A stretch of 64,000 bases of DNA from Bathymodiolus brooksi (GCA_963680875.1 OY804579.1:30303804-30367803), one strand, 5' to 3'. Shown: positions 39,901-50,148, counted from the stretch's first letter. Program-made: numbers and translations. Notes: generated by a model not told the origin, from the sequence alone.

Positions 39901-40150
39901 CCAAGATGGCTGCACAGCTGTACTTAGTTTAACATAGGACCCTATGGGAAATTCACATAAAAACCATCTTGTCTGGAACCAGTAGCTCAATTAAAACCAA
40001 ACTTTGATGGAATAGTCATTGGATGGTCCTCTTCCAAAATGGTGTCCGGCAGTTGCGCTCTCCCGCCAAGATGGCCGCCACAGTGCAGTTGCGTTGTTAT
40101 TGAAAGCAGCTTTGATCCAGGTGAGCGATTACAGGCTCCTGGGAGTCTCT

Positions 40151-41298
40151 GGTTGTGAGTAAGTGAAAGAAAATAAATCAGGAAAGATATGCATAAAAAA
40201 ACATCTACATTTATATTTCACAATATTGCTGTTTTTAATCTTGATAACTATATTAATATTGTGGTATGAAGAATTAGAAATAACATTTAGAAATTTTTTT
40301 CAATTTTTAAATATGAATTACATTATTAAAGTTCTCAATGCTTTGTGATTTTTTTTTTCCTTTATTCAGATTATGGTAATTGAACTTCACTATTACAGCT
40401 GGTCTGGATTGGCAGTTGAAGGTTTATCTCTTTCTGCTGACTTTGAAACAAATCCCTGAGATCGAATGAGAAGAACATGGAACAATCAGCTCATTTACAA
40501 ATTGAGGACAAATATGAAGAAATTGCTCACTATATTATGAATAAATTATAGATTTTACTATTTTTAACTCACATGGATAATTTTATGTCCAATTTTAGTA
40601 TAAACATGGTAAAATTTTATAAATATTCAGACCTATTTCATGAAAAAGTAAAACACTGAAACCCTGCAAGTCACTGACAAACTTTATCACATAATGGCAG
40701 AGAGTGAAACAATTTGACTTGCTCAGTTTTGTGGTACATGTATATATTTGTTTAAGTTGATCGTCACTTTCAGCAATTTTTTAGCTACATGTATATTATT
40801 ACTGCTGATATTGAGGTATAAAGAGTGAAAACCTCGTTATCAAGCTGACAGATGAAAACCCTTGTCATGTTTAGGAGGCAGGGAAATGTTAATATTTAAG
40901 GTGGCTAACCTACATTAAGTGGTATATATCATGTATTTAATTACTTATTTGAGTATATAGATTTCAAAATGACAATTAGTCTTGATGATTAAATTCGGAC
41001 AAGAGACGGGCAAGAAATCCTAAAAATGTAAAATTACAGAACATATAATTTTGGAAAGGTTCCTGGTGTTGGTGTTTTTATTTACAAATGTCACTATTTG
41101 TTGTTTTGACACACTCGAGGAGTGCATGTTAACCGTTACACCCTCGATGTCATGTATGCTGGTAGAAATTACAGTATCAGGTGTTTACTGCTACGGATTT
41201 TCCGTATATACCACGGATTTGAGACGCAAAATACGGACTACGGATTTGTTCGCGAAAGTACAGTTTCTGTGGCATTTCAAAATTATAATTTCCCACAC
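40151..41298. other. Intronic DNA, mostly without recognised feature
   Basis: AT-rich sequence. It holds one SINE fragment on the minus strand at 40655-40697 (reverse complement of ATTATGTGATAAAGTTTGTC). I find no exon with both splice sites and an open frame. Confidence 0.45.
40655..40697 (-). mobile_element. SINE fragment
   Basis: Read on the minus strand it gives CCATTATGTGATAAAGTTTG then TCAGTGACTTGCAGG, the same body block as in the SINE at 28230-28445. Too short to define more. Confidence 0.5.
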
Positions 41299-43025
41299 TT
41301 ACCGTCTTTTTGTGTCTATTAAACGCACTGGTGCATAAAACGTACCCCCTTTCCTCCCCAAAAAATCTGGGGAAAATTCTAGTTCCTATCTATAGAACGC
41401 AGGGAGATTCAGTAAAACATTCACGGCAGAAATCCTCATTCAAACGGCATAATACTGTTTACCACAGATCACATATTTGTTATTCCATGTATTTTTGATA
41501 AATTTTAGACAGGGAAATCTTAAAATAGTTTTGTTAAAAGAGTTTAAGCCGATTATTCTACATGTTGCAAGCGAAAATTAGCTGTTTTGTGAATGCAGGA
41601 AGTTTATCGGGAATTTTAATTTGAAAACAAGTTCAAAACGGCAATGAAAATGATACGGATGGAGTTTTTTTTTTTTGTCGTTCTTTACGTGAATTGTGGT
41701 TGTTTTAAATAATAAATATGTAGATATGTTTAATCTTTAATCAGTATTAATTCATCAATGAACCGTTCATGTGATCAAAGATAGGCAAGCTTGGGTCAAG
41801 CTTAAAATAGGAAGTAATTACCATCGATTCAAATAAAGAGAAAACAATACAAAAGTAATAACATTAATTAAGACCTGATCAAAGAGATTATAATTATGTC
41901 TCCCCTTCGAACGAAGGGAGACATATTGTTTTAGTCTGATATTTTCTTCCGCTTCTTCTTCTTCTTCTTCTGCTTCTTCTCAGCGAAGCTTGTCAGGACC
42001 ATAACTTTTTGTCTTTCCAGATAGGTCAATTATATTTGGTATGTGGGTGCATGACCATAAGGTGGTATGTCACATACCGTAATGACCTTCGTGGTACCTT
42101 GACCTTTGACCTCAAGGTCAAATAATTGTTTTTTAAATAGTATTTTCTTGTCCGGGCCATAACATTTTTGTCTTTCCAGATAGGTCAATAATATTTGGTA
42201 TATGGGTGCATGACCATAAGGCGGTGTGTCGCATACCGTAATGACCTTCGTTGGACCTTGACCTGTGACCTCAAGGTCAAATAATTGTTTTTTAAATAGT
42301 ATTTTCTTGTTCAGGCCATAACATTTTTGTCTTTCGAGATAGGTTGTTGTACAGATGGCCGCATTAAGGTGAGACATAAGTTTTAGGTATCTAAAACAGT
42401 TCTTCCTAGTTTCTTTTGAAGTGTACTCATATTGTACCAATGCTACCATATATTATATAATATTGACAGGTGTCCCAGTATGTTCAATTATCTTTTCACA
42501 CCTTGTTATACAATATACTGACGTTGACCTTGTCAACTGCTGTAAAAATTGATAATTCAAACAAAGGTACAATACCCGAACACAGGTAAGTTCACCCCAG
42601 AAAAAAATAGATTGAAAAAAAGTAAAATATCACACGTCTGATAGCAAACATTTGACAGTTATTCCTGCATTCGTATGGACAATTAGTTTCGAACAACAAC
42701 ACCAATGCACAAGTATGATTATTGACAAACATCGAGAATATTTACATACCTTTCAAAAAGGCAATGAACAAGCAATAAATAATATCTTTATGCAATTTTA
42801 TTTTAAATAACACATATAATGAACACAATTAATGTTATTTGAACATTAATTCATCAATAGTTGGGAATATTGCAATCCGTGAACTCAAAGCTATGCTACC
42901 GGCAACTCTCTGCGTGACCTGAAAAAAAGTGTCTGATACTTGCTTTTATGCATAAAACGCACCCCACCTACAAATTATCATTTTAAAGCATAAGACCGCG
43001 TTCTATACGTACCAAAAAACGGTAA
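41299..43025. mobile_element. Candidate DNA transposon remnant with imperfect terminal inverted repeats
   Basis: The left end reads TTACCGTCTTTTTGTGTC then TATTAAACGCAC. The right end, read in reverse complement, gives TTACCGTTTTTTGGTACG then TATAGAACGCGG, and GCATAAAACG(C/T)ACCCC lies inside both. No transposase frame is visible in 1.7 kb. A second repeat (41895-42460) is inserted in it. Superfamily is unknown and the limits could instead be the inner GAACGC motifs. Confidence 0.4.
41895..42460 (+). repeat. Dispersed repeat GTCTCCCCTTCG with 158-bp tandem units
   Basis: It opens with the palindrome GTCTCCCCTTCGAACGAAGGGAGAC, then a (CTT)n tract near 41950. Repeated units follow in which CCATAAC...TTTTGTCTTTC recurs at about 41999, 42157 and 42316 (158-159 bp apart). 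They contain TTGACCTTTGACCTCAAGGT. I recall this type of repeat from bivalve genomes. The 139-codon open stretch on the minus strand is a by-product of the tandem units. Confidence 0.55.
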
Positions 43026-43175
43026 TTTTCCACGAAGCGCTTGAATACTTGTATATATGAGTCAACGCATAAAACGTTAAAGCGATCAAGACTTCGAATG
43101 CATTCGGAATACTTCTAATTTATCGTCTGTTTAGCGTTTGAGAAATGTGCTCGCTTGAAAATATGAAAGGAAAAG

Positions 43176-43385
43176 ATGTCAGCAGCCAAAGCTGCAAAGC
43201 GGGTTCTGGATTTGGAGGAGGAAGATCACAATGTCAATCGTACGCCGCCAAAGAAAAGAAAACAAACCCTGCAGAAGTATAAAGACTCATATCACGATTT
43301 GTGGCCTTGTTTGACGGCATCCAAGCGTGGAGAATGTATGGTGCATTGCACCGTGTGCAAGTCTGATTTTTCGACAATCACTTAA
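43176..43385 (+). pseudogene. Relic of a hAT-type zinc-finger protein, N-terminal part
   Basis: A 69-codon frame starts MSAAKAAKRVLDLEEED, has a basic run PPKKRKQ (a possible nuclear localisation signal), and ends with KYKDSYHDLWPCLTASK and MVHCTVCKSDFSTIT. The pattern W...(basic)...HCxxCxSDFS is what I recall at the N-terminus of hAT-derived or TTF/BED-like zinc-finger proteins, in which a histidine-containing half and the transposase core follow. Here a stop follows at once and the next sequence is AT-rich, so the protein is truncated. It could be one exon of such a gene, but no GT donor in a suitable place supports that. It probably marks a dead transposon; the function is not preserved. 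Confidence 0.4.
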
Positions 43386-44138
43386 CATTTTGTTTGCTTT
43401 TAATTAATGTTTTTTTCTATGTTTTTTTATTATTACTGTTGAAAGATGGCATTAAAATGTTAGTTTCAGTATTAAAGTGAGTTTTAACAAATTTCCCTGT
43501 CATTTATTTCAGAAACAAAGGTAATAAATCCTATAAAATTTCTTTCTTTAGTATCTCAAAACATGACTCAGATACTGTCAGAATGCAGGAAATGGCATCT
43601 AATTTTTTTTTAATCCTGGGGGTTGGGGCATGCCCCCAGACACCCCTAGAAAGTTTGCGACGCTCAACGGTGATACTACTGACAGGTCCAAAACTGCTGA
43701 TAAAACTGGCCAATACTACTGATAGCCTTCATTTGGGGTAAACACCCCTGCAGTATAGATGGACTGCTAGCTATGTGTTCTTATTGTGGTATTTCTTTTT
43801 ATATGTTCAGTTGATTTATCTTTACAAGAGATTGATAGAGGGTTTTCAGTTGATCATTCTGATACCTAGATGGTTAAAATCGGACAAAGAACACCAGAGA
43901 AATAACAAAACATATGATTTTTTCCGCAAAAAATGTCCATATTTGGCCACCATTATAAGTTTATTAGTGTCCACAAATAAATATACAACAAATGTAATAA
44001 AATAAGAAGATATCATGTATATACATTTCAAGTTTGATGTAATTATCTTGTATACTTTTTGAGATCTAACCAGTTATATACATGTATAACTACATTCTAT
44101 TTACAAGATTTCAATATTTTTGGTGATGCCACAAAGAC
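43386..44138. other. Intronic DNA with a small GC-rich repeat fragment
   Basis: Around 43615-43750 the text CCTGGGGGTTGGGGCATGCC, then CCCAGACACCCC, looks like a fragment of a dispersed repeat (short palindrome GGGGCATGCCCC). The rest is AT-rich, with overlapping 60-76-codon frames on both strands that lack protein character. Confidence 0.35.
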
Positions 44139-44901
44139 ATATAGAATCTAACACCGGAGAGAGTACAAGATAGGGAAATCTCCGACACCCGAGGGTAAGA
44201 TTTCAATCGTTCTCTTTACTAGGCTTGCCGAGTTAGAGAACGATTGTAATCTTACCCAAGGGTGTTGGAGATTTCCCTATCTTGTACTTTTTCCAGTGTT
44301 TGATTTTATTTCTCACTAAACCACCTAATTGTTTTTGTTTACATTCCATCGAGCGTTTTCCCGCAATATATTTTTCCATTTCTGAAGTAAATATTTGATT
44401 TATCCATATGCAACCGTATTTTGGCAGTATTTCAAATGTATTTCATCATAAAGTACAATGTATTTAATAAATATATTATAAATGTTACTACAACAGAGAT
44501 AAATACCTGTAAAAAAATATTTGAATTTGGTCAAAGGGAGGTAATTTCTTTCTTTACGTTAGTTACTAACAAGGGAGAGAGCACTCTAGTATTTACTCAA
44601 AGTAAACAAACATTGACTGGAAGAGAGCCTGAAAAAAGAATCAAACACCGTGAAAGGTGCACGTTAGCTAGCAGAATATAATACATAAATGAATTTGAAA
44701 ATACTTATGTAGTAGAATCATGGTCAATTGTTTATTTTAAAAAGGAAAAGCATGGAGAATTGGGGGGCAGTTGACATAAACTGTACAGCATGCATTTGCC
44801 GATAAAATGCACGTGATTTTTTTGTCTTGCACTAGTGCAAGATAAGAAAATCTCACATCGCTAAAAATAGGAACTGGTCTGTCTCAAAAGTGAGAAAACA
44901 A
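44139..44901 (+). mobile_element. Fold-back / MITE-like element, copy B
   Basis: It has the same start (ATATAGAATCTAACACCGG), hairpin (44162-44288, 127 bp) and 3' block (from 44726 to GTGAGAAAACA) as copy A at 26574-27111. Copy B has a longer middle (about 44315-44720). That middle may be a lost or gained internal segment, and includes an 86-codon open stretch with no recognised motif. The hairpin loop differs between copies, while the arms keep pairing by compensating changes (GTGCAAGACAGG versus GTACAAGATAGG, matched on the other arm). Confidence 0.68.
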
Positions 44902-45399
44902 TCACCAAGCTGCATCAACACCCATTTTCAAATCTGTATAAAACAATTTTTCCAAGACTGAAAATGGTTATAGTTCATAATCGTATTCAGAATAAATGGT
45001 TTAACAACCTCAGTTATTTATCTAAGCAAATTTATGTTGGAGTAATATGGAACAGTGACATGAACATGCCCTTTGTGGTCTTTTCGACCAACCGAGAGAG
45101 AAAAAAATTCTTGTATACATATGTTTGTTCTCCCAGAAAACAGAAGATTATGCAACAAAAGAATACAATCATTGATATATTAACCATGGAAAAGTGTTGA
45201 AAAGGGTGTTTTCCCTGGTGGCCATCTTGGAATACAGAAGGGGGGGGGGGAGTCTGGAATTTGAAACGGCCATAACTTTGCAACTACTGGTCTGATTTTT
45301 ACAAATGAGGGCTTAAAATTTCCTGTCCTTGTGAGTTCTAATTGATAAACAAGAAATATATATTTAACATTAATGGAAATTGTCCTGGCATCTCTACCG
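44902..45399. other. Intronic DNA without recognised gene
   Basis: Includes a G12 tract at 45240-45251. CTGGTGGCCATCTTGGAATA resembles part of the AGCTCAC-family body. No exon is supported here. Confidence 0.4.
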
Positions 45400-45456
45400 C
45401 ATGATATAATTGAAATATTGTTAAAAGTGGCATTGAACAACATAAACATCAAACCA
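45400..45456 (+). mobile_element. SINE tail fragment
   Basis: CATGATATAATTGAAATATTG then AAAGTGGCATTGAACAACAT is the tail shared by the SINEs ending near 46690, 47235 and 48480. It lies 37 bp upstream of exon 45494-45619, so it sits in or near the branch-point region of that intron. Confidence 0.65.
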
Positions 45457-45493
45457 TAATTTAGCTGTACATTGATGTAATTATCATTTTCAG

Positions 45494-45619
45494 CTTGGTT
45501 CCACAATTATTTGATACTTTGATAAAACATCGAGAGGTTGATCTTCTGCATACATCATTACAGTGCATATCTGACATTCCAGAATCATGTCTGTGTAAAA
45601 CATTACAGTATATACTGAG
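45494..45619 (+). CDS. NOL11: Internal exon, probable nucleolar protein 11 (NOL11)
   Basis: The acceptor is TTATCATTTTCAG and the donor is ATACTGAG|GTAGG. The 126-bp exon completes the split valine codon from exon 27303-27478 and then reads LVPQLFDTLIKHREVDLL, HTSLQCISDIPES, CLCKTLQYIL, leaving AG for the next exon. The 'LL...L..(F/I)xDIPES' stretch followed by a C..L helix is the part that I most closely associate with NOL11. The frame is open, and the donor is followed two codons later by an in-frame TAG. The 3' 56 bp and the donor have been amplified downstream as a 64-66-bp minisatellite, so this exon is followed by a row of copies of its own end. Confidence 0.65.
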
Positions 45620-46395
45620 GTAGGCTGCATATATATCTGACATTCCAGAATCCTGTATGTGTAAAACATTACAGCATATACTGAGGTAGGCTGAATACAT
45701 ATCTGACATTCCAGAATCATGTCTGTAAAACATTACAGCATATACTGAGGTAGGCTGCATACATATCTGACATTCCAGAATCATGTCTGTAAAACATTAC
45801 AACATGTACTGAGGTAGGCTGCATACATATCTGACATTCCAGAATCATGTCTGTGTAAAACATTACAACATATACTGAGATAGGCTGCATACATATCTGA
45901 CATTCCAGAATCCTGTCTGTGTAAAACATTACAACATATACTGAGATAGGCTGCATACATATCTGACATTCCAGAATCCTGTCTGTAAAACATTACAACA
46001 TATACTGAGATAGGCTGCATACATATCTGACATTCCAGAATCCTGTCTGTGTAAAACATTACAACATATACTAAGATAGGCTGAATACATATCTGACATT
46101 CCAGAATCATGTCTGTAAAACATTACAGCATATACTGAGGTAGGCTGCATACATATCTGACATTCCAGAATCATGTCTGTGTAAGAAATTACAGAATATA
46201 CTGAGGTGGGCTGCATACATATCTGACATTCCAGAATCCTGTCTGTAAAATATTACAATATACTGAGATAGGCTGCATACGTATTTGACATTCCAGAATC
46301 ATGTCTGTGTAAAACATTACAGCATTCACTGATGTAGGCTACATAGATATCTGACATTACAGAATCTTGTTTATGTAAAACATTACAACATATAC
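45564..46395 (+). repeat. 64-66-bp minisatellite derived from an exon/intron boundary
   Basis: About 13 units each contain CATATCTGACATTCCAGAATC, TGTAAAACATTACA, ATATACTGAG and GTAGGCTGCATA. The first unit is the 3' end of exon 45494-45619 plus its donor. Unit lengths alternate mostly between 66 and 64 bp (TGTGTAAAAC versus TGTAAAAC). The donor position keeps GT in units at 45620, 45686, 45750, 45814, 46140, 46206 and 46334, and is AT in units at 45880, 45946, 46010, 46076 and 46268. The microhomology TGCATA occurs on both sides of the original unit. Open stretches on the minus strand (MILECQICMQP...) come from the repeat. Confidence 0.92.
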
Positions 46396-46700
46396 ATGAT
46401 TTTGGGTTCGACCACCGATCGGGTCCAGCCAAAGACTATACAATTGGTATTTGTTGCTTCTCCTCTAAGCATTAAGGAGAAAGAGCAAAGACTGGTTGAC
46501 TCAGAATTAGAATAATGTGTCCGAGTGGAGCGACATGTCTACCCACAGACTGTTGTTTCAGTACAATCTAACTCAGCGTGTTGGTATAGTACAATGCAGA
46601 CCTCATCATCATCTCATTGAAAATTAACTTGTTCTCACCATGATATAGCTGAAAAATTGCTGAATTGGCATTAAACAACAATCACTCACTCACTCCAAAT
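46395..46700 (+). mobile_element. tRNA-derived SINE
   Basis: A box-B-like GGGTTCGACCACC is followed by AAAGACTGGTTGACTCAGAAT (shared with 27505-27690) and the tail GATATAGCTGAAAAATTGCTG, then a short CACTCACTCACTC-type end. It begins exactly where the minisatellite ends. Confidence 0.6.
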
Positions 46701-47054
46701 TTAAATTACAAAATAACAAAATCTGTTTTCAGATCTACATGTAACATAACAAAATGAGTTTCAAAATCTAAAATTACAAAATCTATTTCCAGATCTAAAT
46801 TTACAAAATTTGATTTCAGATCTAATATTACAACAAAAAAAAACTGGTTCCAAATGTACAATATCTGTGCAGGTTTTACATTGTATTTACATATTTGTTT
46901 GGAAAATAGAAACCTGGTTATAAAGAAGAGAGGGGTGGGATCTAGTAAGAAATCTTCTTATCTTCTAGAAGTATATCTAATTTCTTGTAGATGATAGTCA
47001 AGCAGGCTTTTATGACCACTAACCAAAGTATCAAATACTATTAAACCAGTAGGT
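46701..47054. other. Intronic DNA with short AAAAT-rich direct repeats
   Basis: The phrase AAATTACAAAATCTG/ATTTCAGATCTAAAT recurs several times between 46685 and 46835 at loose spacing, a small degenerate repeat. Nothing else is recognised. Confidence 0.4.
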
Positions 47055-47250
47055 TGATAATGACAAATTGCAATCGATGCCTATCACCACTAAAGTTTTG
47101 AGTTTGAATCCCACTCAGGCGGGGTGTACTCGATACAACATTATGTGATAAAGTTTGACAGTGGTTTTCTCCAGACACTAAGGTTTCCTCCACGATATAA
47201 CTGAAATATTTTTGAAAGTGGCGTTGAACACCAGAACTCGACCCCGATAA
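47055..47250 (+). mobile_element. SINE (bivalve type)
   Basis: It contains ATCGATGCCTATCACCACTA, GAGTTTGAATCCCACTC (box-B-like), GTGTACTCGATACAACATTA, AAGGTTTCCTCCACGATATA and AGTGGCGTTGAACACCAGAA. It shares the body with 28230-28445 and the tail with 48305-48492. It lies about 100 bp upstream of exon 47349. Confidence 0.65.
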
Positions 47251-47348
47251 TGACAATAGTCATTTTCTACCTGTATGGAAGAATGCAATAGTACCAGATC
47301 AATGTTTATTGATAATGTAATGAGATAATATTATATTATGTCTTTCAG

Positions 47349-47430
47349 TATGGATGATACAGATTTACCAACACACAAATGTAAAAAGCCATTAGAAGAT
47401 TGTCCACTGTCAGAGGCTAAATGCTTTTAT
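47349..47430 (+). CDS. NOL11: Internal exon, probable NOL11 (3' boundary uncertain)
   Basis: The acceptor TTATGTCTTTCAG gives T to complete AG from the preceding exon (serine), then MDDTDLPTHKCKKPL, EDCPLSEAKCFY. The reading frame stays open only to a TAG at 47457-47459, so a donor must lie before it. TTTTAT|GTGTAT at 47431 leaves phase 0, which fits exon 50860. A weaker alternative is ATAATA|GTCTTA at 47449, which would add VYLFII. The acidic, poorly structured linker before a hydrophobic helix agrees with the NOL11 region that I recall. A further short exon between here and 50860 cannot be excluded, because vertebrate NOL11 has a few more residues at this junction. Confidence 0.5.
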
Positions 47431-47459
47431 GTGTATCTTTTTATAATAGTCTTATAGTC

Positions 47460-48082
47460 ATGTACATTTATATAAGCACAAATCTATCAGTCCTCTTTTC
47501 AAAATATCCAATCTTTATATTTCATCATCCTTTTTCAATCAATCCCTTGTTTATTATTTACCCGATTTGATATCTGTGATTCAAGGGAAGAAGTTTTCTT
47601 GTTGAAATAGACATTCTTGTCCTGCTGAGTAAATAACGAGGTGCATGTTGCCATTGTGGAGGTGGACTTTGCTTTCCTCCTAGGTTATAAGGAAGTGCAA
47701 ATTGCCATTCGTCATACATGAATACAGTGATATTGTTCTATTGAAATCTGTTTTGGGGACATAGTCATGCAGGGATCATATTACCCCGCGGCTTTGCGTC
47801 AACGACGCAAGTAAATGAAAAAAGATGCATTGAAAATTCCAATATGGGCCATCCAAACGCTTTACTAGTTGTCAGAACGCACCATGCTTCAACCTCATGC
47901 ATTCATGTTATTTACTTTTTGCCTTCGGTCATAATTCTAAGATTGTTTTGTTTTTGTTAGACTGAATACTTGTATATGTGTGTGTAGTTTTGAACATCAC
48001 AGTACCAGTCACTAATGCTTACCTCTGATTGGTCAACAATTTAATATAATAGTTTTTAAAATAGAGGGTGGTTTAACTACGA
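47460..48082. other. Intronic DNA without recognised feature
   Basis: Mixed composition. It contains CGCGGCTTTGCGTCAACGAC near 47798 and a GTGTGTGT run near 47975. No repeat or exon was identified. Confidence 0.4.
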
Positions 48083-49898
48083 TCCAGGCGACCGTTTCAC
48101 TAAAGTGATCGTAAATTGTAAGTCTAAGATCACTCTTAAGATTTCCCTACGTGCACGTATACGTGCGTTTCACTAAGCTAGTCCTAAGCTTAAGAGTTAC
48201 AACTTACGACTTGCGACAAGTAACATCTCCTATAATGGAGGTAAAAAGATATTATATTGTATCATATATTTTATATATATATAATAAACCCAACAGCTCA
48301 ACAGCTGATTAGGGGCCCGGGTGGCTCAATGAGTTAGGTCGTTGGATCTAACAACTCATACAAGCCTATCCCCAATACGGAGTGGGTTCGCGCCCGCCTT
48401 TGTAAATTACAAAAAGGGTGCACTCGACTCACAGCCGATATAGCTGAAATACTGCTGAAAGTGGCGTTAAAACACCAAAAAATCAAATCAAAAGCTGATT
48501 ACATTAATAATCACATATTAAATGTGTTTAAATACATTTTTAATATTCAACTAATTATAAAACTTCAAAGTGATTTTTTAGATGAATAAACCAAAGCTAT
48601 CAGGAAAAAAATGTTAAGTGTAAAAATTTACCGAAATTTGAGAAGAAATTTTTGTTATGGAATATATTTTAACAAATTTCATGCTATATGTAGGGGAAAA
48701 TGTGACCATATATATTTGGCAATACATTCACATTCTGCACTGATATTCCGTTTGCGGTGCATTTCAAAAATATCCTACATTTACGTGAAGAACTTCAATT
48801 GTGCAGATTTTTTTTTACCTTTCTTTAAAGTACAATTCGTATCGTATTTTCATAATATTTTATGTTTTTTATAAACACTGATGCAACAACTTCTTTTTTT
48901 AACCCTTTATTGACTTCTTTCGCCAGCCAGAAATTACTTAATCTGTAATCCCTGCCCACCACGGGGGTGGGGTAGGATTTGGGTAGGTTTTTGCATCACT
49001 ATTTTCACGCATATAATTACAATATCAAACCTTAACATGTACATGTACTGTTGATTTATATTCATAGTGAGTGCTTAACGCTTTATATGATCAATAAAAA
49101 CTACCAATGAATTTTAACATTTGGACAACTAAAATATCTGTTGCATTCAAAATTATTGGGTTTTATTATACAGGTATGTTCCACTATTTTTTTTTAATTT
49201 ATATTTCATATATTTGTTTAGATGTTATTCATATATTTTAAAGGCAGACCAAAGAGGCGAATAATCCATATAGCATCGTCGGTCGTGCTGCAAAATGCAG
49301 AAAATGTTATGAGTAAATCAAATATATTCTAAATAACAGGTAATCCGCACATATGTAAAAAAAGTCTCAGGTATATTTTACGGGCAATTGTAATGCTCTT
49401 TCTCCGTGCAAAAGTGATACCTGTTAATCCTCAAATCCATGGAAATGTAATGTGCCCTCTGTTTGTGCTTAACTTTATTTTTGAACCATTGTTTGTACAT
49501 GCACCCGATATCATTGTTTTCTTGAAATTTCATCTAGGTACATACACTAGTTAATAAAATAGGTTGATATTGTAAATGCAGAACTGATAGAAAGTACACT
49601 GAAACAAACAATAATGTGTAGCTGTGTTTTAATGGCTCTCGAAATATAAAAAATGTTGTGTGCATCTAATATTTATTGATTGCTTCATTTGATTAATGTT
49701 CATATTAAAAAAAAATATAGATAGCAATTCTTCCCTTCAAAAATAGGTTTACGATTTACGACTTACGTGTACCTTCCACCACTCTTAACTTTGCGATCAC
49801 TTTTTATCGTAAGTCGTAAATCCTAACTATTAGTGAAACGGTCATAACTTACGTCTACGTTTACGACTTACGACCTTTAGTGAAACGGTTGCCAGATT
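48083..49898. mobile_element. Non-autonomous DNA transposon with compound inverted termini (about 1.8 kb)
   Basis: The left end CAGGCGACCGTTTCACTAAAG and the right end, in reverse complement, CTGGCAACCGTTTCACTAAAG form a good inverted pair. The motif CGTTTCACTAA recurs inward at about 48168, and its reverse complement TTAGTGAAACGG recurs at about 49832. Several GTAAGTCGTAAA-like words lie between, so the termini are built of sub-repeats over about 150 bp. The interior is AT-rich without a transposase. It contains a nested SINE (48305-48492). Target duplication and superfamily are not resolved. Confidence 0.65.
48305..48492 (+). mobile_element. tRNA-derived SINE, nearly complete
   Basis: The head GGTGGCTCAATGAGTTAGGT, the box B GGGTTCGCGCCCGCC, the body GTGCACTCGACTCACAGCC and the tail GATATAGCTGAAATACTGC, AAAGTGGCGTTAAAACACC end in an A-rich repeat AAATCAAATCAAA. 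It is the best-preserved SINE in the window and is nested in the 48083-49898 element. Confidence 0.75.
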
Positions 49899-50148
49899 CC
49901 GGGTATAATAGTTTTGGAAGTTTTAAATAAAGTTTGTACTTTTTTGTAATTCAGTAATCATAATTAGATTTTATTTATTATATAGAATTTATTTTAAAGG
50001 TACTAGAATTTATTTGAGTGATTCTTTCTCTTAAAAGCCGACATAATCCAGATTCTGTATTCACATGACCAGAATCAATTTTGTTTTTAAATGCTTTTTA
50101 AAATTTTCGGGGAACCAAGAAATAAAACTAGCTGAAAATCAGCAATAA
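49899..50148. other. Intronic DNA without recognised feature
   Basis: AT-rich; no repeat or exon identified. Confidence 0.4.

Larger units (their letters stand above)
29697..40150 (+). mobile_element. AGCTCAC-type bivalve repeat element, about 10.4 kb, internally expanded
   Basis: The left end reads TTTTTAGCTCACTTGACCC with the short palindrome TCACTTGACCCAAAGGGTCAAGTGA, then GTCTGTCGTACGTCGTAAAC. The right end reads GATCCAGGTGAGCGATTACA. I recall this pair of ends from an abundant repeat family of bivalve genomes that normally spans a few hundred bases to a few kilobases. Here the interior consists of three successive tandem arrays (units of about 163, 313 and a 310-480-bp mixture) and carries two MITE copies. 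No transposase or reverse transcriptase is visible. The whole element lies in the 18-kb intron between exons 27303-27478 and 45494-45619. Confidence 0.65.

Noticed and set aside
40163..40348. 61-codon hydrophobic frame as a small membrane protein
   Set aside because: It lies in very AT-rich DNA where TTT/ATT codons give hydrophobic runs by chance; no supporting context.
42030..42449. 139-codon minus-strand frame as a gene
   Set aside because: It covers the 158-bp tandem units of a dispersed repeat and repeats the same peptide twice.
45461..46216. Minus-strand frames MILECQICMQP... as a protein
   Set aside because: They are the antisense of the 64-66-bp minisatellite; the sense strand of the first unit is the plausible exon.
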